Origin: Picochlorum sp. 'celeri'
Lineage: Eukaryota; Chlorophyta; Trebouxiophyceae
Length of the DNA: 64,000 nucleotides
Direction of reading: 5' to 3'
Assembly: GCA_010909725.1 (NCBI GenBank)
Contig: JAACMV010000020.1
Coordinates: forward strand, 744,001-808,000
Below are positions 48,333 through 58,998 of the stretch, piece by piece. The notes below the pieces were generated by a model, which saw only the letters and a list, made by a program, of their open reading frames with translations, had not been told where the DNA came from and ran no database searches. The translations under genes and the position numbers were made by a program. Positions within the stretch are counted from its first letter, which is position 1; every line of letters starts with the position of its first letter.

Positions 48333-49469
48333 ATGGGAGATCACACTGAACCATTGCTGGATGGTGTTCCAGACACTTTTGGAAATGAATCTTCTTCTTC
48401 TTCTTTCCCTAGAGACGACCAAGAAGCAGCGGTAGTTGATGACGGAGCCAATACGATTGATCCGGCTATACGATGTACTCTCGATGAAGGAGAATCGCAG
48501 CACTCGGGGGCACGAAAGGCAACCGTACGTTTCACCTTTGTTCTACAAAAAGCAAAGGAGACAGTCTGATACCGTTCCTTATGTATCATGTAGATTCGAA
48601 AATTGTCGCTTTGCTTACTTCTAGCTCTTCTATTCATGTTTGTTGAAATATTTGGAGGTATTTGGGCAGGATCTCTCGCCATTATTACAGATGCTGCTCA
48701 TTTATTGGCAGATGTGAGCGGATTTGGAGTGAGTTTGATGGCCATGTGGTATTCTGCGAGGCAGAGCAAGTCTCATTCGTATAGCTATGGATATGCTCGT
48801 ATAGAGACTCTGGCAGCATTAGCGAGTGTTTTAACTGTATGGTTGGTGACTGGTATCCTGGTATGGGAAGCCATTCAGAGGATCCAACACCCGACGCCAG
48901 TCAATAGTTTTATGATGGTTATTTTGGCATCCATTGGCATTGTGATCAATATTGTCCTCATGGTGGTATTGGGTGGGCATGGACACGGTCACGATGGTCA
49001 TCATCACCACGATCATGGGCATGACTTGAATCTCAGGGGAGCTATTATTCATGTGATTGGAGACCTGATCCAGTCAGTTGGCGTCTTTGTCGGAGGGTTG
49101 CTCATGTGGTGGCACAGGGACTCCCCTGCCTGGCTCATTGTCGACCCAATATGCACACTGTTGTTCGCATGTATAGTATTATGGAGCACCTCGAGTCTGA
49201 TACGGGACATTGGTGATATCTTAATGGAGAGAAGCCCGAGAGGCGTGGATGGAGCCATGATTCAGCGAGAACTCCAAAATATTGAGGGTGTCTCTCGCGT
49301 CAATGATTTCCATGTATGGTCTTTAACGCCAACAGTTCCTCTGTTGGCAGCACATTTGCATATTGAGGACGTGTATGAGCAACCAAGGGTGTTGTATGAA
49401 GCAAAGCAGGTCTCATCCCAGCATGGCATCGATCATTCGACCTTTGAGATTGTTCTATCGACTGCATGA
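48333..49469 (+). CDS. Cation diffusion facilitator zinc transporter (ZnT/MTP1-like), two exons
   Basis: 355 residues. Exon 1 48333-48524 encodes the acidic N tail (ending ARKAT); a 69-nt intron (GTACGT...CATGTAG); exon 2 48594-49469 encodes six helices. Metal site residues are visible in TDAAHLLADVSGFG (helix II) and HVIGDLIQSVGV (helix V). Between helices IV and V is the His-rich loop GHGHGHDGHHHHDHGHD (about 191-209). Such proteins move Zn2+ out of the cytosol into vacuole or secretory vesicles in exchange for protons. The N tail (EPLL motif) may be a vacuolar sorting signal. Confidence 0.93.
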
Positions 49470-49673
49470 AGAGTATATTTTGCAAGCAAATATATGACGC
49501 TGATTCACGGTGGCATGAATGCAGTCTTTCATTCATGCAGGGTGCATGAGTTTGACCCTGTGGGACTGCACGATGCATGTGTATGTATCCTGTACGAACG
49601 TTTCATTCTTATATAATTATTATTACAATTTACTATATCTGTTACAATATTTCGATCGATTCAGGCTTGAACT

Positions 49674-51496
49674 ATGGTTCTTCCGAGGGTCTCGTTTGAA
49701 ACCAACCGTCCGCTCGCCCTAGATACGCACGCAATCAAGCATCACGCATCATTGCTTCATATGCAAGAACAAAAAGGTCCAGAAACACCAAATATGGTGA
49801 CCAAGGGGGCTGTGTCGGAACAAGAGCATCAAGACACGCCACCCCAAAAGTCCGCTTTTGTTCCGGTCGAGAAGGCGATCCGGGAGACCAGTGCCCCTCA
49901 GCGATACATTTCTAATCATCACTATGATGAACAAATGAACGCAGAAGGACTTGCAGGCATCGTGGACAGCGTCGGATCCAAGGTGAGGCAGTTGGCACGC
50001 GTGCTCAAGCAGGTCGAGGGGATGGTGTCTTCAGTTGAGATGCGGATGGATGGCTCTATGAGGGAACGGTCGGCGTTGCAGTCGAAGAATGATCATCTGA
50101 TGAAAACAGTGAAAGGCCTGGAGAATGATGTGCGTCTTGCGCAGCGGGAGTGTCGTGATGCGGAGAGGCATGTAGCACATGTGCAGGACAAGGTGGAAGA
50201 CACAGAGAGGGATCTGCGTCGCCTGGAAGAGGAGTACAAGCGCCTCGAGGAATCCAAAGTATCTGATTCATTTCAGTGGGATGTAATGCGGGTAGATTTG
50301 GAGAAAGAGGTTGATGCGCTACGGGCCATGGTAAGAGTACGAGAGGATCGTGTTGCACATGATGCTCGCATGTTGTCTGCATTGCAGGCAAAGGTTGGTG
50401 AACTGGAGTCGGAGATCACTCAGATGAAGGAGGAAAAGGATGTTTTATCGCAGAGGTACTTGGCACAAAAATCTGAATTGGATACGGTGCTCAATGCCTT
50501 GGCTCGGGAACAGAAGGATCATGCAAAGTCAAGAGATGCCCTCCAGTCATTGACAGCGACGAATGCTGATCTGAATAATGCCATGAAAGAAATAGAGGTG
50601 TGTGCTTTATCCTTCTTTTCCTCTCGTATGATGATCTAGTCAGAGAGAAAAGAAAAACAGATTTTCAAACTCGTTCCATATCACCATACTTGTGTAGGCT
50701 GCCAAAAAGGATGTCGAGACACGTTTGGAGCTCGTGCAGAGCGACAAGAACCATGCCCTGAACAAGCTTGAATTCCTCCAGGTATGTGATTGATCGAGGC
50801 GTAACTCCTTATTATCATAGACTATTCTACATATTAAATATATATCATGCGCAGATGAGTCATACGAAAGATGTGGAGCGTTCTGAGAAGATGCTTGGAG
50901 AGATGAAATCATGCCATGCTGAGGCAATTGCATCCAAGGAGGAAGAAATTCGCTGTCAGAAAGGCTTGCGCGATGCTGCTGTTGCTGACGCTGATAGCCT
51001 TCGACAGCAGATCATCTCGCTTGAGGAGAAATTTTCAAAAGAGAAAGCGTCGCTTGGAGATGATCTAGAGCAACTCAAAGGCACCAATGCCACTCTGGAA
51101 GCATCAAACGCTGTGCTGCAGGCATCTGTGAGGGAACTTGAGATGACATGCGATGCAGAGCGTCGCAAAGTGAGTGATCTCGAAGAAAAGATGAACAAGA
51201 CCATCCAAGAGACTGAGGAAGTCGAAAAGCGGAACAAATCCCTCGAGGAGAGTCAAGGAATTCTCAAAGATCGACTGGAAGAATGTGAAGCTGTTATCAA
51301 ACTGCATGAAGAAATGCAAGAGAAGGCGAAGACTATACATGCCTCTCCGACCCCTCTACAGGATGGTGACTATGATCATCAAGAAGAAAAGGCAAAGAGA
51401 TCACGCCATGCATCAATGGAAACATCCGTCAGGCGCAAGATTGCCAGGAGAATGAAAGCGTCACAGCACATTCAGACTGGCGCCACCAAACCATGA
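49674..51496 (+). CDS. Long coiled-coil protein, three exons
   Basis: 549 residues from exons 49674-50597, 50698-50781 and 50855-51496; introns of 100 and 73 nt, all phase 0, start at ATG. After an N-terminal segment of about 85 residues with no structure seen, nearly the whole protein (about 90-500) is heptad-patterned coiled coil rich in Glu, Lys, Gln and Leu. The last 40 residues are basic (KRSRHASMETSVRRKIARR), possibly a nuclear localisation signal. No catalytic domain. Candidates include a structural, centrosomal or nuclear-matrix protein, but no family is recognised. Confidence 0.75.
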
Positions 51497-51598
51497 GTTT
51501 GCTACATCTATAGAGAGTCCAGATCAGTACGTAGCATTGTATATCATTTGAAAAATGTTTTTAAATACGTCAAGTAGACTAATACTACAAATCATAAA

Positions 51599-54500
51599 AT
51601 GAAGCCACAGGTAACGAAACATGGGCGTTTGATACGTCCAGTCTCTGAGTCTGCACGGATCGATATAGCCAAAGTAATTGCTGATTTTCAAGCAAGTGAT
51701 GAACAAGGTATGCTAAAGATGTAATCGAATGGCGCTATCAAGGCTGACTGTGACAAGCATTGCGTTTAAATTGTACAGAACACGCATTTCCTCCTGATTT
51801 AACAAACCACGAGCGCGCTATTGTTCATAATGAATGCAAAAAGTATGGCTTGATATCCAAATCGTTTGGCAAAGGGAGTACTCGGGCTGTGCACGTATTC
51901 AAACAGCGGAAGCAACGGTCAAACAACGAGACGTGCTATACATTCTCGCTTCAGAATGAGACGCTTTCTCGGATCGAGGCGTATCTCGAACGGTTTCCTC
52001 CGAGTAGAGATGAGATTTCAACCATTGTTGGGGAGTCTCAAGCGGCGGTAGATGGCAGGAATATGCTGTCACAATCATACACAGATGCAGCACAGCTCAA
52101 GGGGCATGGAAAGGTGCCACATAAGAAAACACGACAGAAGCGAGCCATGGATATGGAGCAGAGTGAGATTACGTCGCGTCATGATCGATGGTTGCACTCG
52201 ATGAATACTGGAAAAGGCAAAGACATGGAGCGAATACGCAAGTCTCTGCCTATTGCAAAGCACAAGGAGGAGATTTTGCAGGCAGTTGAAAGCAGCCAGG
52301 TTGTCTTGATTGCTGGAGAGACTGGGTGTGGTAAGACGACTCAAGTTCCTCAATATATTCTAGAAAGTTGCTGGGAGAAGGGAAAGCCGTGCAGGGTCAT
52401 GTGCACGCAGCCCCGAAGGTTGAGTGCCACATCAGTTGCTGAGAGAATTGCTCAAGAGCGCTGTGAATCAATTGGGGACAATGTGGGGTACACGATCCGT
52501 TTGGACAAGAAGGGAGGAGACGACACTGCAATAATGTTTTGTACAAATGGTATCATGCTACGGATGTTGACCTCAACGATGGATAATGCGCTGGATGATG
52601 TCACCCATATTGTGGTGGATGAAATTCACGAGAGGGATCGGTTTGCGGATTTCATGCTGATTTGTATCCGGGATATTCTGCCAAAATATCCGCAACTTCG
52701 TTTGATTTTGATGTCAGCGACATTGCATGAGGACTTATTCTCAAAGTATTTTGGAGGATGTCCCATCATTCGGGTACCAGGATTTACATTTCCAGTCAAA
52801 GACTACTTTTTGGAGGATGTGCTTCGAATAACAGGGTATGAGCAAGCTGCTATGCGGCAGTTGTCAATGGAACTTGGACATGCTCCATCACATACGATAC
52901 CACAAGGTTCGATTAGTAAGAAGAAGGCAAAGGCGTTGAGCGAAGCGATTGAAAGTGCATTCAAGCAAGGGGATGATGATGATTTTGAACGGCTGCTTGA
53001 GCTCACAGGGTCTGCAGACACAGAATCCCTCCGTGATGAGAATGTGACTATAAATTTCCAGCATCCAGATAATGGAACGACTGCGCTTTTCTGTGCTTGT
53101 TTTCATGGTAGGGGTGATATTGTGAGTATCCTGTTGGCAAACGGGGCAGATCCATCCATCAGGGCACAAAATGGAATGACGCCAGTGGAATGTGCCAGGC
53201 AATTTGGTCACGAGGAGCTCGCCAATCTGATCGATGTCCATACACATCAGGTTTCTAGTCAAAGTAATATTGCAGATGCAGCGTTAGCATTGAGCCATTA
53301 CCAGTCAAATACGGATGTTGATGATGTTGATATTGGGCTGATTGAAGAGCTATTGCTTTTTGTGTGTGGAGAGAAGCGCCAAGGAAAGACAGTTGAAGGT
53401 CTGGATGCCGCTATTTCTGCTGTTGAGAGCGATGCAAGTGCAATTCTTATTTTTCTTCCTGGGTGGGATGAAATCATGCGGCTGAAAGATGCCCTGGATC
53501 AGTCAGGATATTTTGGCAATCCTCAAAAGTACATTGTCCTTCCTCTCCATTCCATGGTATCACCTGTAGAGCAGCGAAAAGTTTTCCAGAGACCCCCTCG
53601 GAATGTACGAAAGATTATCCTCTCCACAAACATTGCAGAGACTGCCATTACAATTGATGATGTGGCTCTCATCATTGACAGTGGCAGGCAAAAGGAAAAA
53701 TCATTTGATCCGTACAGTGGCGTCTCGACTCTTCAGAGTGGCTGGATCAGCAAAGCATCAGCAAAGCAAAGAAAGGGAAGAGCTGGTCGATGTCGAAAAG
53801 GCTTGGCGTTTCACATGTACTCGAGACAGCGATATGAAGCAATGGATGAGTATCAGGCACCAGAGCTGATGAGGACTCCGCTGGAAGAAATGGGACTCCA
53901 AGTCAAACTTATCGATGACAATACAAAGATAGGCGAGTTTCTGTCAAAAGCTGTAGAGCCTCCAGTGTCAAAAGCTGTTGACTCTGCAATCAAACTGCTT
54001 GAAAATATCGGTGCAATTGAGGAAGGCACAGAGAAACTTACAGTCCTCGGATCGCATTTAGCAAGGCTCCCCATCCCTCCAAAACTTGGAAAACTACTCC
54101 TCTATGGTGTACTATTCGACTGTTTGGATCCCATTTTGACCTTGTCGTGCTGCCTGGCGTATAGAGACCCATGGGTACTCCCAGCCAGTGTGGATGGACG
54201 GCGTCGAGCCTCTCAGATCAAAGTCAATTTCAGTTCACGTGGTTCAGGATTCTCTGACCACCTTGCTACTGCAGTTGCCTACAATGAATGGAAACAAAGA
54301 CAGCGGTCAGGAAATGGATGGACTTATTGCAATCAAAACTTTCTGAACAATGCCACGATGACAATGATTGATGGCATGAGGACTCAGCTCTTGGGAGAAC
54401 TCATGGACAAGGGATTCATTACATCGCTGGAGAGCGCTTCATCAAAAGCAACAAGACTGAACCTTGTTCGTTCAGTCATTGCTTTGGGGCTCTATCCAAA

Positions 54501-55326
54501 TATAGGAAGAGTCGCTGCAAACCCCAGACGAGACCAGAAATCCAAAGCAGCCATGATCAATGCTCGAGGTGAGCGTGTCCGTGTGCATCCAAGCTCCGTG
54601 AACATTAGCATAAAAAATCCCGTAGACACACAAGAAGACCTAGGAAGACCGAGTTTACTTGTATATGACGAGCTGACTAGGGGAGATGCCGTCATTTACG
54701 TCAAATCATGTACAGAGGTGAACCCCCATGCAGCCTTTTTGGTATCCTCTCATCTCACCCTCACATGCCTTCGCGATGATGACGATGACGATGCACAGAA
54801 CGAGACAATTTCAGAGTCGGTTCGGAAAATGGATATTAACGAGATTGAGGAATTGCAGTCTATGATGGATGACACGACACAGTCGTTTTGGCAGGCTATG
54901 GAGTCCTTCAAGGACAAAAGGATGCTCCTCACAGTTGACGGATGGCTCCGCTTCAGCATGCCAGCCTCCTCAGCGCTCTACATTAGTATTCTCCGCCAGA
55001 GACTAGTATCAGCGTTTGCATTCAGAGCAAGCCATCCAAAAACACGCCTCCCACACACCCTGACCGTCTGTGTCAATCTCATTGGCAACATTCTTGACAA
55101 GGATGGACAGCGGCTCTATTCTTCTTCTCAGAACGATGCATCCTCTGTCCGCCACCAGCACAGAAAACCAATCCATCCAAAATCAGCAGCTACCGCCCCA
55201 CCTCCTCCGCCCCCTTCTCGCCAGCACAAACACACATCGCCACTTCCAGAAGATCAAAAGAAGAAGAGGAGACACAAGTCTGGCAACCAAAAACAGCAGC
55301 ATATACCAAAGAAATCATCAGTATAA
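51599..55326 (+). CDS. R3H-DEIH-ankyrin RNA helicase (NIH/DHX36/YTHDC2-like)
   Basis: 1218 residues from exon 1 51599-51707 and exon 2 51779-55326 (71-nt intron). An R3H-type region spans about 38-90 (LTNHERAIVHNECKKYGL). Helicase motifs: GETGCGKTTQVPQ (about 215), DEIHERDRF (about 316), MSATLH, STNIAETAITIDD, QRKGRAGR (about 700). Two ankyrin repeats (NGTTALFCACFHGRGDI and NGMTPVECARQFGHEELA, about 466-525) are inserted between the two RecA domains, the arrangement known from plant NIH and animal YTHDC2; no YTH domain is present. HA2 and OB folds follow, then a Pro-rich and Lys-rich tail. Likely a nuclear or cytosolic mRNA/G-quadruplex helicase. Confidence 0.9.
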
Positions 55327-55453
55327 ATACATAACACCATGCGTGTACTCAATACACAGTAATGACTACCAACAACAACAACATATATTTCTCTCTCACT
55401 CAGTTACATGTAGTGTACTATATAATGTAAAAATCTTGCAAAAATACACAACG

Positions 55454-56163
55454 CTACATGAGCCGTCTCAACCGCAGCTCTCTGAACCCACCTTCAGGCA
55501 CCTTCTCCCGAAGCTCCTCTTTATCTTCAGCAAACGCACTCCTATACACCATCACCTCTGTAATCTTTGTCCGATCCTTTGTAAATCGAAACATATTCAC
55601 CCCAGAAAACGTCGATGTATGATGTGATGGCTTATGCCCATGGTATTCCCCCAAATTTGAAGCAAACCCTTCATACCTCACCCACAACCCATTCATATCA
55701 CACGTCGCCATATCCACAATATCCACATGAAAATCAGGAAACGCCTCCTTCAGATCATGCAGGTAATGCTTCAATCCCTCTGGGCCAACACATGGGTGCA
55801 GAGGATCCCACACAAGATCCATATGCACTGCATTGTCATCAAAAATCTCATCCGCAATGGCCTCATGTCCCTTGTTCACAAAGTCTATAAAGTACTTTTC
55901 CGTCATCTACATGGCAGCATTCTTAATAAGAAAAAAGAAAGAGTTCAGAGAAAAACAAAAAACAAGAGTGTGTTTCGTACAGTCATCATATCCTTGATCC
56001 TCCAGTCCTGAACTTCCTCCGTATCTTTAATATTGAAAACCCTTACTGCTCCGATACGACCGGAACGGCGATGCGCCGAGACCAGTGAATGTTTCCTGGA
56101 TGCCGATCCAACGTTCATGGCCACCCCAGCCACAGCCGTCTTTTGCGTCGATACTACCCTCAT
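55454..56163 (-). CDS. SnoaL-like (NTF2-fold) protein with organelle leader, two exons
   Basis: The C-terminal exon (55454-55906) alone encodes 150 residues of SnoaL-like fold: EKYFIDFVNKGHEAIADEIF, a His-Cys pair in LHPCVGPEGL, EAFPDFHVDIVDM and FSGVNMFRFTKD. Using donor 55980 and acceptor TAG at 55907-55909 (74-nt intron), a 61-codon exon (55981-56163) joins in frame, adding a basic Ser-rich leader and EEVQDWRIKDMMT, for 211 residues. Another acceptor at 55918 or so would give a stop after NAAM and leave the SnoaL ATG free. Plant relatives are plastid proteins of unclear activity. Fold is convincing; substrate unknown. Confidence 0.75.
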
Positions 56164-56197
56164 AATGTACTACTATTGTTTCTGAAAGATAATAATT

Positions 56198-57382
56198 TTA
56201 AATTACATACGATGGGATATGGGGTGATTCTTTTTCCTTATCTTTTTTATCGACGACTCGAACATCCGAGACCTCGTGTCGGATGACGGCATCCATGAAG
56301 GATTCTCCCGAGAAGAAGATCACTGCCGCAGACGTATTATCTGCTGCTCCTACTGCTTTAATTTGCATGTCAACACACGCTTTGCACAAGTCCATGGCGA
56401 CACGTGATTCTCGATCGGGTGAAGAACGCTTGGAGGCAAGCGAACTGCAGACAAAGACGACAGCATCTCTGGGATGCATGGCATCCCATACTCCGTCCGT
56501 GGCGAGGATGAGGCACACATCTTTCCCATCATCTATATCATAGAAGGAAATCTCGGGGCTAGGGATGACTCCAAATGCTTGCAAATGATAATGGCCTACT
56601 GCTCGGGTCATGCCCAGTGCGACAGAAGAGAGGCCACCGAGGTTGCTGACTTCCAAATACCCATCTTCTCTGAGCGCAGCGAGGCCGAGGAGCTCTTCAT
56701 CCTCGCACAAGAATTCTCCTATTCTATACCTCTCTGAGATATTATGCCCCGAATGGGGCTTTGTGAGTTCCGTTGCCACCAGGAATTGCCCATCTAATGA
56801 ACCAAGAATGACATCACTGTCCCCAACATGCCCAACGGCAACAAACCCTGGTTCCAAGACCACCACGCTCGCTGTCGTTCCGAATTCCACAAGTCTTGCA
56901 CCGGCAGTTGGGTTTGTATAGATTGCAGCATTGCGTTTATCTCGAGACTGCAATTCAAACACATGGTGACCCATGCCAGTGCCATCTGGAAATGAATATT
57001 TTGGCGGAGCAGCTTGGTATATGTCCAACACGCACGCATGCGCCTTTTGGAACGCTGTATCAAACATTTCCCGTATACGCCTCTTCCCCCACGCCCTCAA
57101 ATACCCCGCCTCATCCTTGTTCTTCTTCAATCCGTTCTGTGCTATAACATGTTCTTGAATACACGCAACTATATGTGTTACTAATTCTCTCCCAGCTGCT
57201 TCCGCAGCCACCTCACCCAGCATACCATGCCCATCAAGGACGGCAGCAATGATGATGTGCTTGTCAGTCTGAGGAATTGGAATCCGATGCACGAGCGAGA
57301 CGTCCTGGTTGAGTGCCCCGTACTTTGTTCCCACCACACTTGCGTGGCCGCTCACCATCGCAGAGGTCTGCTTTCTAAGCAT
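56198..57382 (-). CDS. PP2C-type protein phosphatase (PPM family)
   Basis: 394 residues. Metal-dependent Ser/Thr phosphatase with the usual order: VLDGHG (50-53, metal Asp), FGTTASVVVL (about 168) in place of the common SGSTA, VGHVGDSDV, LILATDGVWD (about 297) and ADNTSAAVIFF (about 348) with the last metal Asp. The insertion between residues 125 and 160 is longer than in minimal PP2Cs. The C terminus is Lys/Glu-rich. No targeting or membrane segment. Catalytic residues look complete, so it should be active. Confidence 0.9.
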   Translation of the reverse strand: MLRKQTSAMVSGHASVVGTKYGALNQDVSLVHRIPIPQTDKHIIIAAVLDGHGMLGEVAAEAAGRELVTHIVACIQEHVIAQNGLKKNKDEAGYLRAWGKRRIREMFDTAFQKAHACVLDIYQAAPPKYSFPDGTGMGHHVFELQSRDKRNAAIYTNPTAGARLVEFGTTASVVVLEPGFVAVGHVGDSDVILGSLDGQFLVATELTKPHSGHNISERYRIGEFLCEDEELLGLAALREDGYLEVSNLGGLSSVALGMTRAVGHYHLQAFGVIPSPEISFYDIDDGKDVCLILATDGVWDAMHPRDAVVFVCSSLASKRSSPDRESRVAMDLCKACVDMQIKAVGAADNTSAAVIFFSGESFMDAVIRHEVSDVRVVDKKDKEKESPHIPSYVI

Positions 57383-57713
57383 GCTTGTTTATTGAATAAT
57401 GGGTCTCGCTGCGTCTTGCTTTATGTATGAAGAGCGAAACCCGAGTCCTGTGCTCTGTCGTTGACTGCTTGTCGTCTCTCTGCTTGTCACATGAATCATA
57501 CCGTTTCAAAGGCCTTGGAATACATGATGAATAAATATATTTAAAAATATGAGATAGATGAATACATATAGAAGAAAATACCACGTGGGTCCGATAGAAG
57601 TCGTCTCGGCGGACTCTCGCCCTCCTAGAATAAAACATTAAAAATAACAAGATGCTATCTACTCGTGCAAGGCATTGATGCGATCTACTATTTTATTGTG
57701 ATTGTGTTGTATC
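57383..57713. other. Spacer between divergent PP2C and SAM carrier genes
   Basis: About 330 bp holding both promoters. AT-rich at 57525-57550. No gene seen. Confidence 0.4.
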
Positions 57714-58958
57714 ATGGCGTACCATCAACGTCGACAGAATCGATTCCAATCGAGTCCATTGGTGCTGTTGGATGATGGGGAGACTGGACTGGACAAGGGC
57801 GCTGCTGCTGGTGCTCAGGCCTTGCTCTGCACGACGAGGGAATCAGGGGTGATGGAATTTGATCGATTCTGTCTCAACCAAAACACCATGAAGCCAAGGT
57901 CTTTTCTGGTGGCTGGAAGGAGGCAAGTTGTGAGGGAGGAGGAGAGCGAGAAGAAGAAGATGAGAACAAGGCAGGGTGGTGGAAGGATGGCCCTGCTGGC
58001 TTCCGTGTCTCGGGTGGGGACGGCGGGTCATGTTGAGGCGAATGAGATGTGTACGATTGCGTCTGCGGCAGAGAATTCTAGTTTACATCCGAATATTGAT
58101 ACTAATGCTCCTATGTGGAGGATCACGGCGGGGAATTTGGCAGCTGGTGCGACTGCTGGGTGTGCTGTCGAGGCTGCCCTGTATCCGATTGATACCATCA
58201 AGACAAGGCTGCAAGCCATGCGATCTGGAGGGGGATTTGGGGCGTTGCTCAAGAGTGGAGGTGGGAGAAGTTTATATGCTGGTGTGTGGGGGAATTTGGC
58301 TGGGGTTGGACCGGCGTCTGCTGTATTTATGGCGGTGTATGAGCCTGTGAAGAAGGCTGTGCTGTCCTCTGTGCCAGAGAACAAGTCATTCTTGGGGCCA
58401 CTGATGGCTGGGGTTGCTGCTGGGTTGGCGTCATCGGTGATTCGTGTTCCTACTGAGGTGGTGAAGACGAGAATGCAGACTGGAGAGTTTACACATGCGA
58501 CCAAGGCGTTGAAGTCGATTGTGACGCGAGAGGGTATGCGGGGGATGTTTGCTGGGTATGGTTCCTTCTTGTTGAGGGATTTGCCGTTTGATGCGATAGA
58601 ATTTGTGACCTATGAGCAATTGAAGAAAGGATATAAGACGTTGGTGTTGAAAGATTCGAGAGATTTGAATCCAGGGGAGCATTCGGTGTTTGGGGCAGGG
58701 GCAGGGGCTGCTACTGGATTGGTGACCACTCCATTGGATGTGCTCAAGACGAGGTTGATGATTCAAGGGCAGAGTGGAAAGTACAAGAATGTATGGGATT
58801 GTGCTGTGAAGATTTGTCAGGAAGAGGGTCCACGGGCGTTGTTTAAAGGATGGCAGCCTCGTGTTATTTGGATTGGTGTTGGTGGAAGTGTGTTTTTCAC
58901 AGTCTTGGAGGCATCCAAAACGTTTTATGCCCCCAAGAAGAAGGCTGTATCGGAATGA
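57714..58958 (+). CDS. SAMC: S-adenosylmethionine carrier (mitochondrial carrier family)
   Basis: 414 residues from ATG. Three Solcar repeats are marked by PIDTIKTRLQ, PTEVVKTRMQ and PLDVLKTRLM, each with its two helices. The segment pattern AGATAGCAVEAALYPIDTIK and LLRDLPFDAIEFVTYEQLK matches SAM carriers (SAMC1/SLC25A26), which exchange SAM for S-adenosylhomocysteine across the plastid or mitochondrial inner envelope. A long N-terminal extension of about 130 residues before repeat 1 is Ser/Arg-rich, more like plastid-targeted plant SAMC1 than the short animal form. SAM-using enzymes such as the methyltransferase at 3-4.5 kb would depend on it if organellar. Confidence 0.85.
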   Translation: MAYHQRRQNRFQSSPLVLLDDGETGLDKGAAAGAQALLCTTRESGVMEFDRFCLNQNTMKPRSFLVAGRRQVVREEESEKKKMRTRQGGGRMALLASVSRVGTAGHVEANEMCTIASAAENSSLHPNIDTNAPMWRITAGNLAAGATAGCAVEAALYPIDTIKTRLQAMRSGGGFGALLKSGGGRSLYAGVWGNLAGVGPASAVFMAVYEPVKKAVLSSVPENKSFLGPLMAGVAAGLASSVIRVPTEVVKTRMQTGEFTHATKALKSIVTREGMRGMFAGYGSFLLRDLPFDAIEFVTYEQLKKGYKTLVLKDSRDLNPGEHSVFGAGAGAATGLVTTPLDVLKTRLMIQGQSGKYKNVWDCAVKICQEEGPRALFKGWQPRVIWIGVGGSVFFTVLEASKTFYAPKKKAVSE

Positions 58959-58998
58959 AATTTTTAAAAATTACTCCATGTATGTAATAATTCATGAA

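Noticed and set aside
48124..57713. Longer N termini beginning at TTG or GTG for several genes (e.g. DEAD helicase, SAM carrier, GT31, HDAC, Nudix, PPR)
   Set aside because: Nuclear genes rarely start at non-ATG codons; the next in-frame ATG was used in each case.
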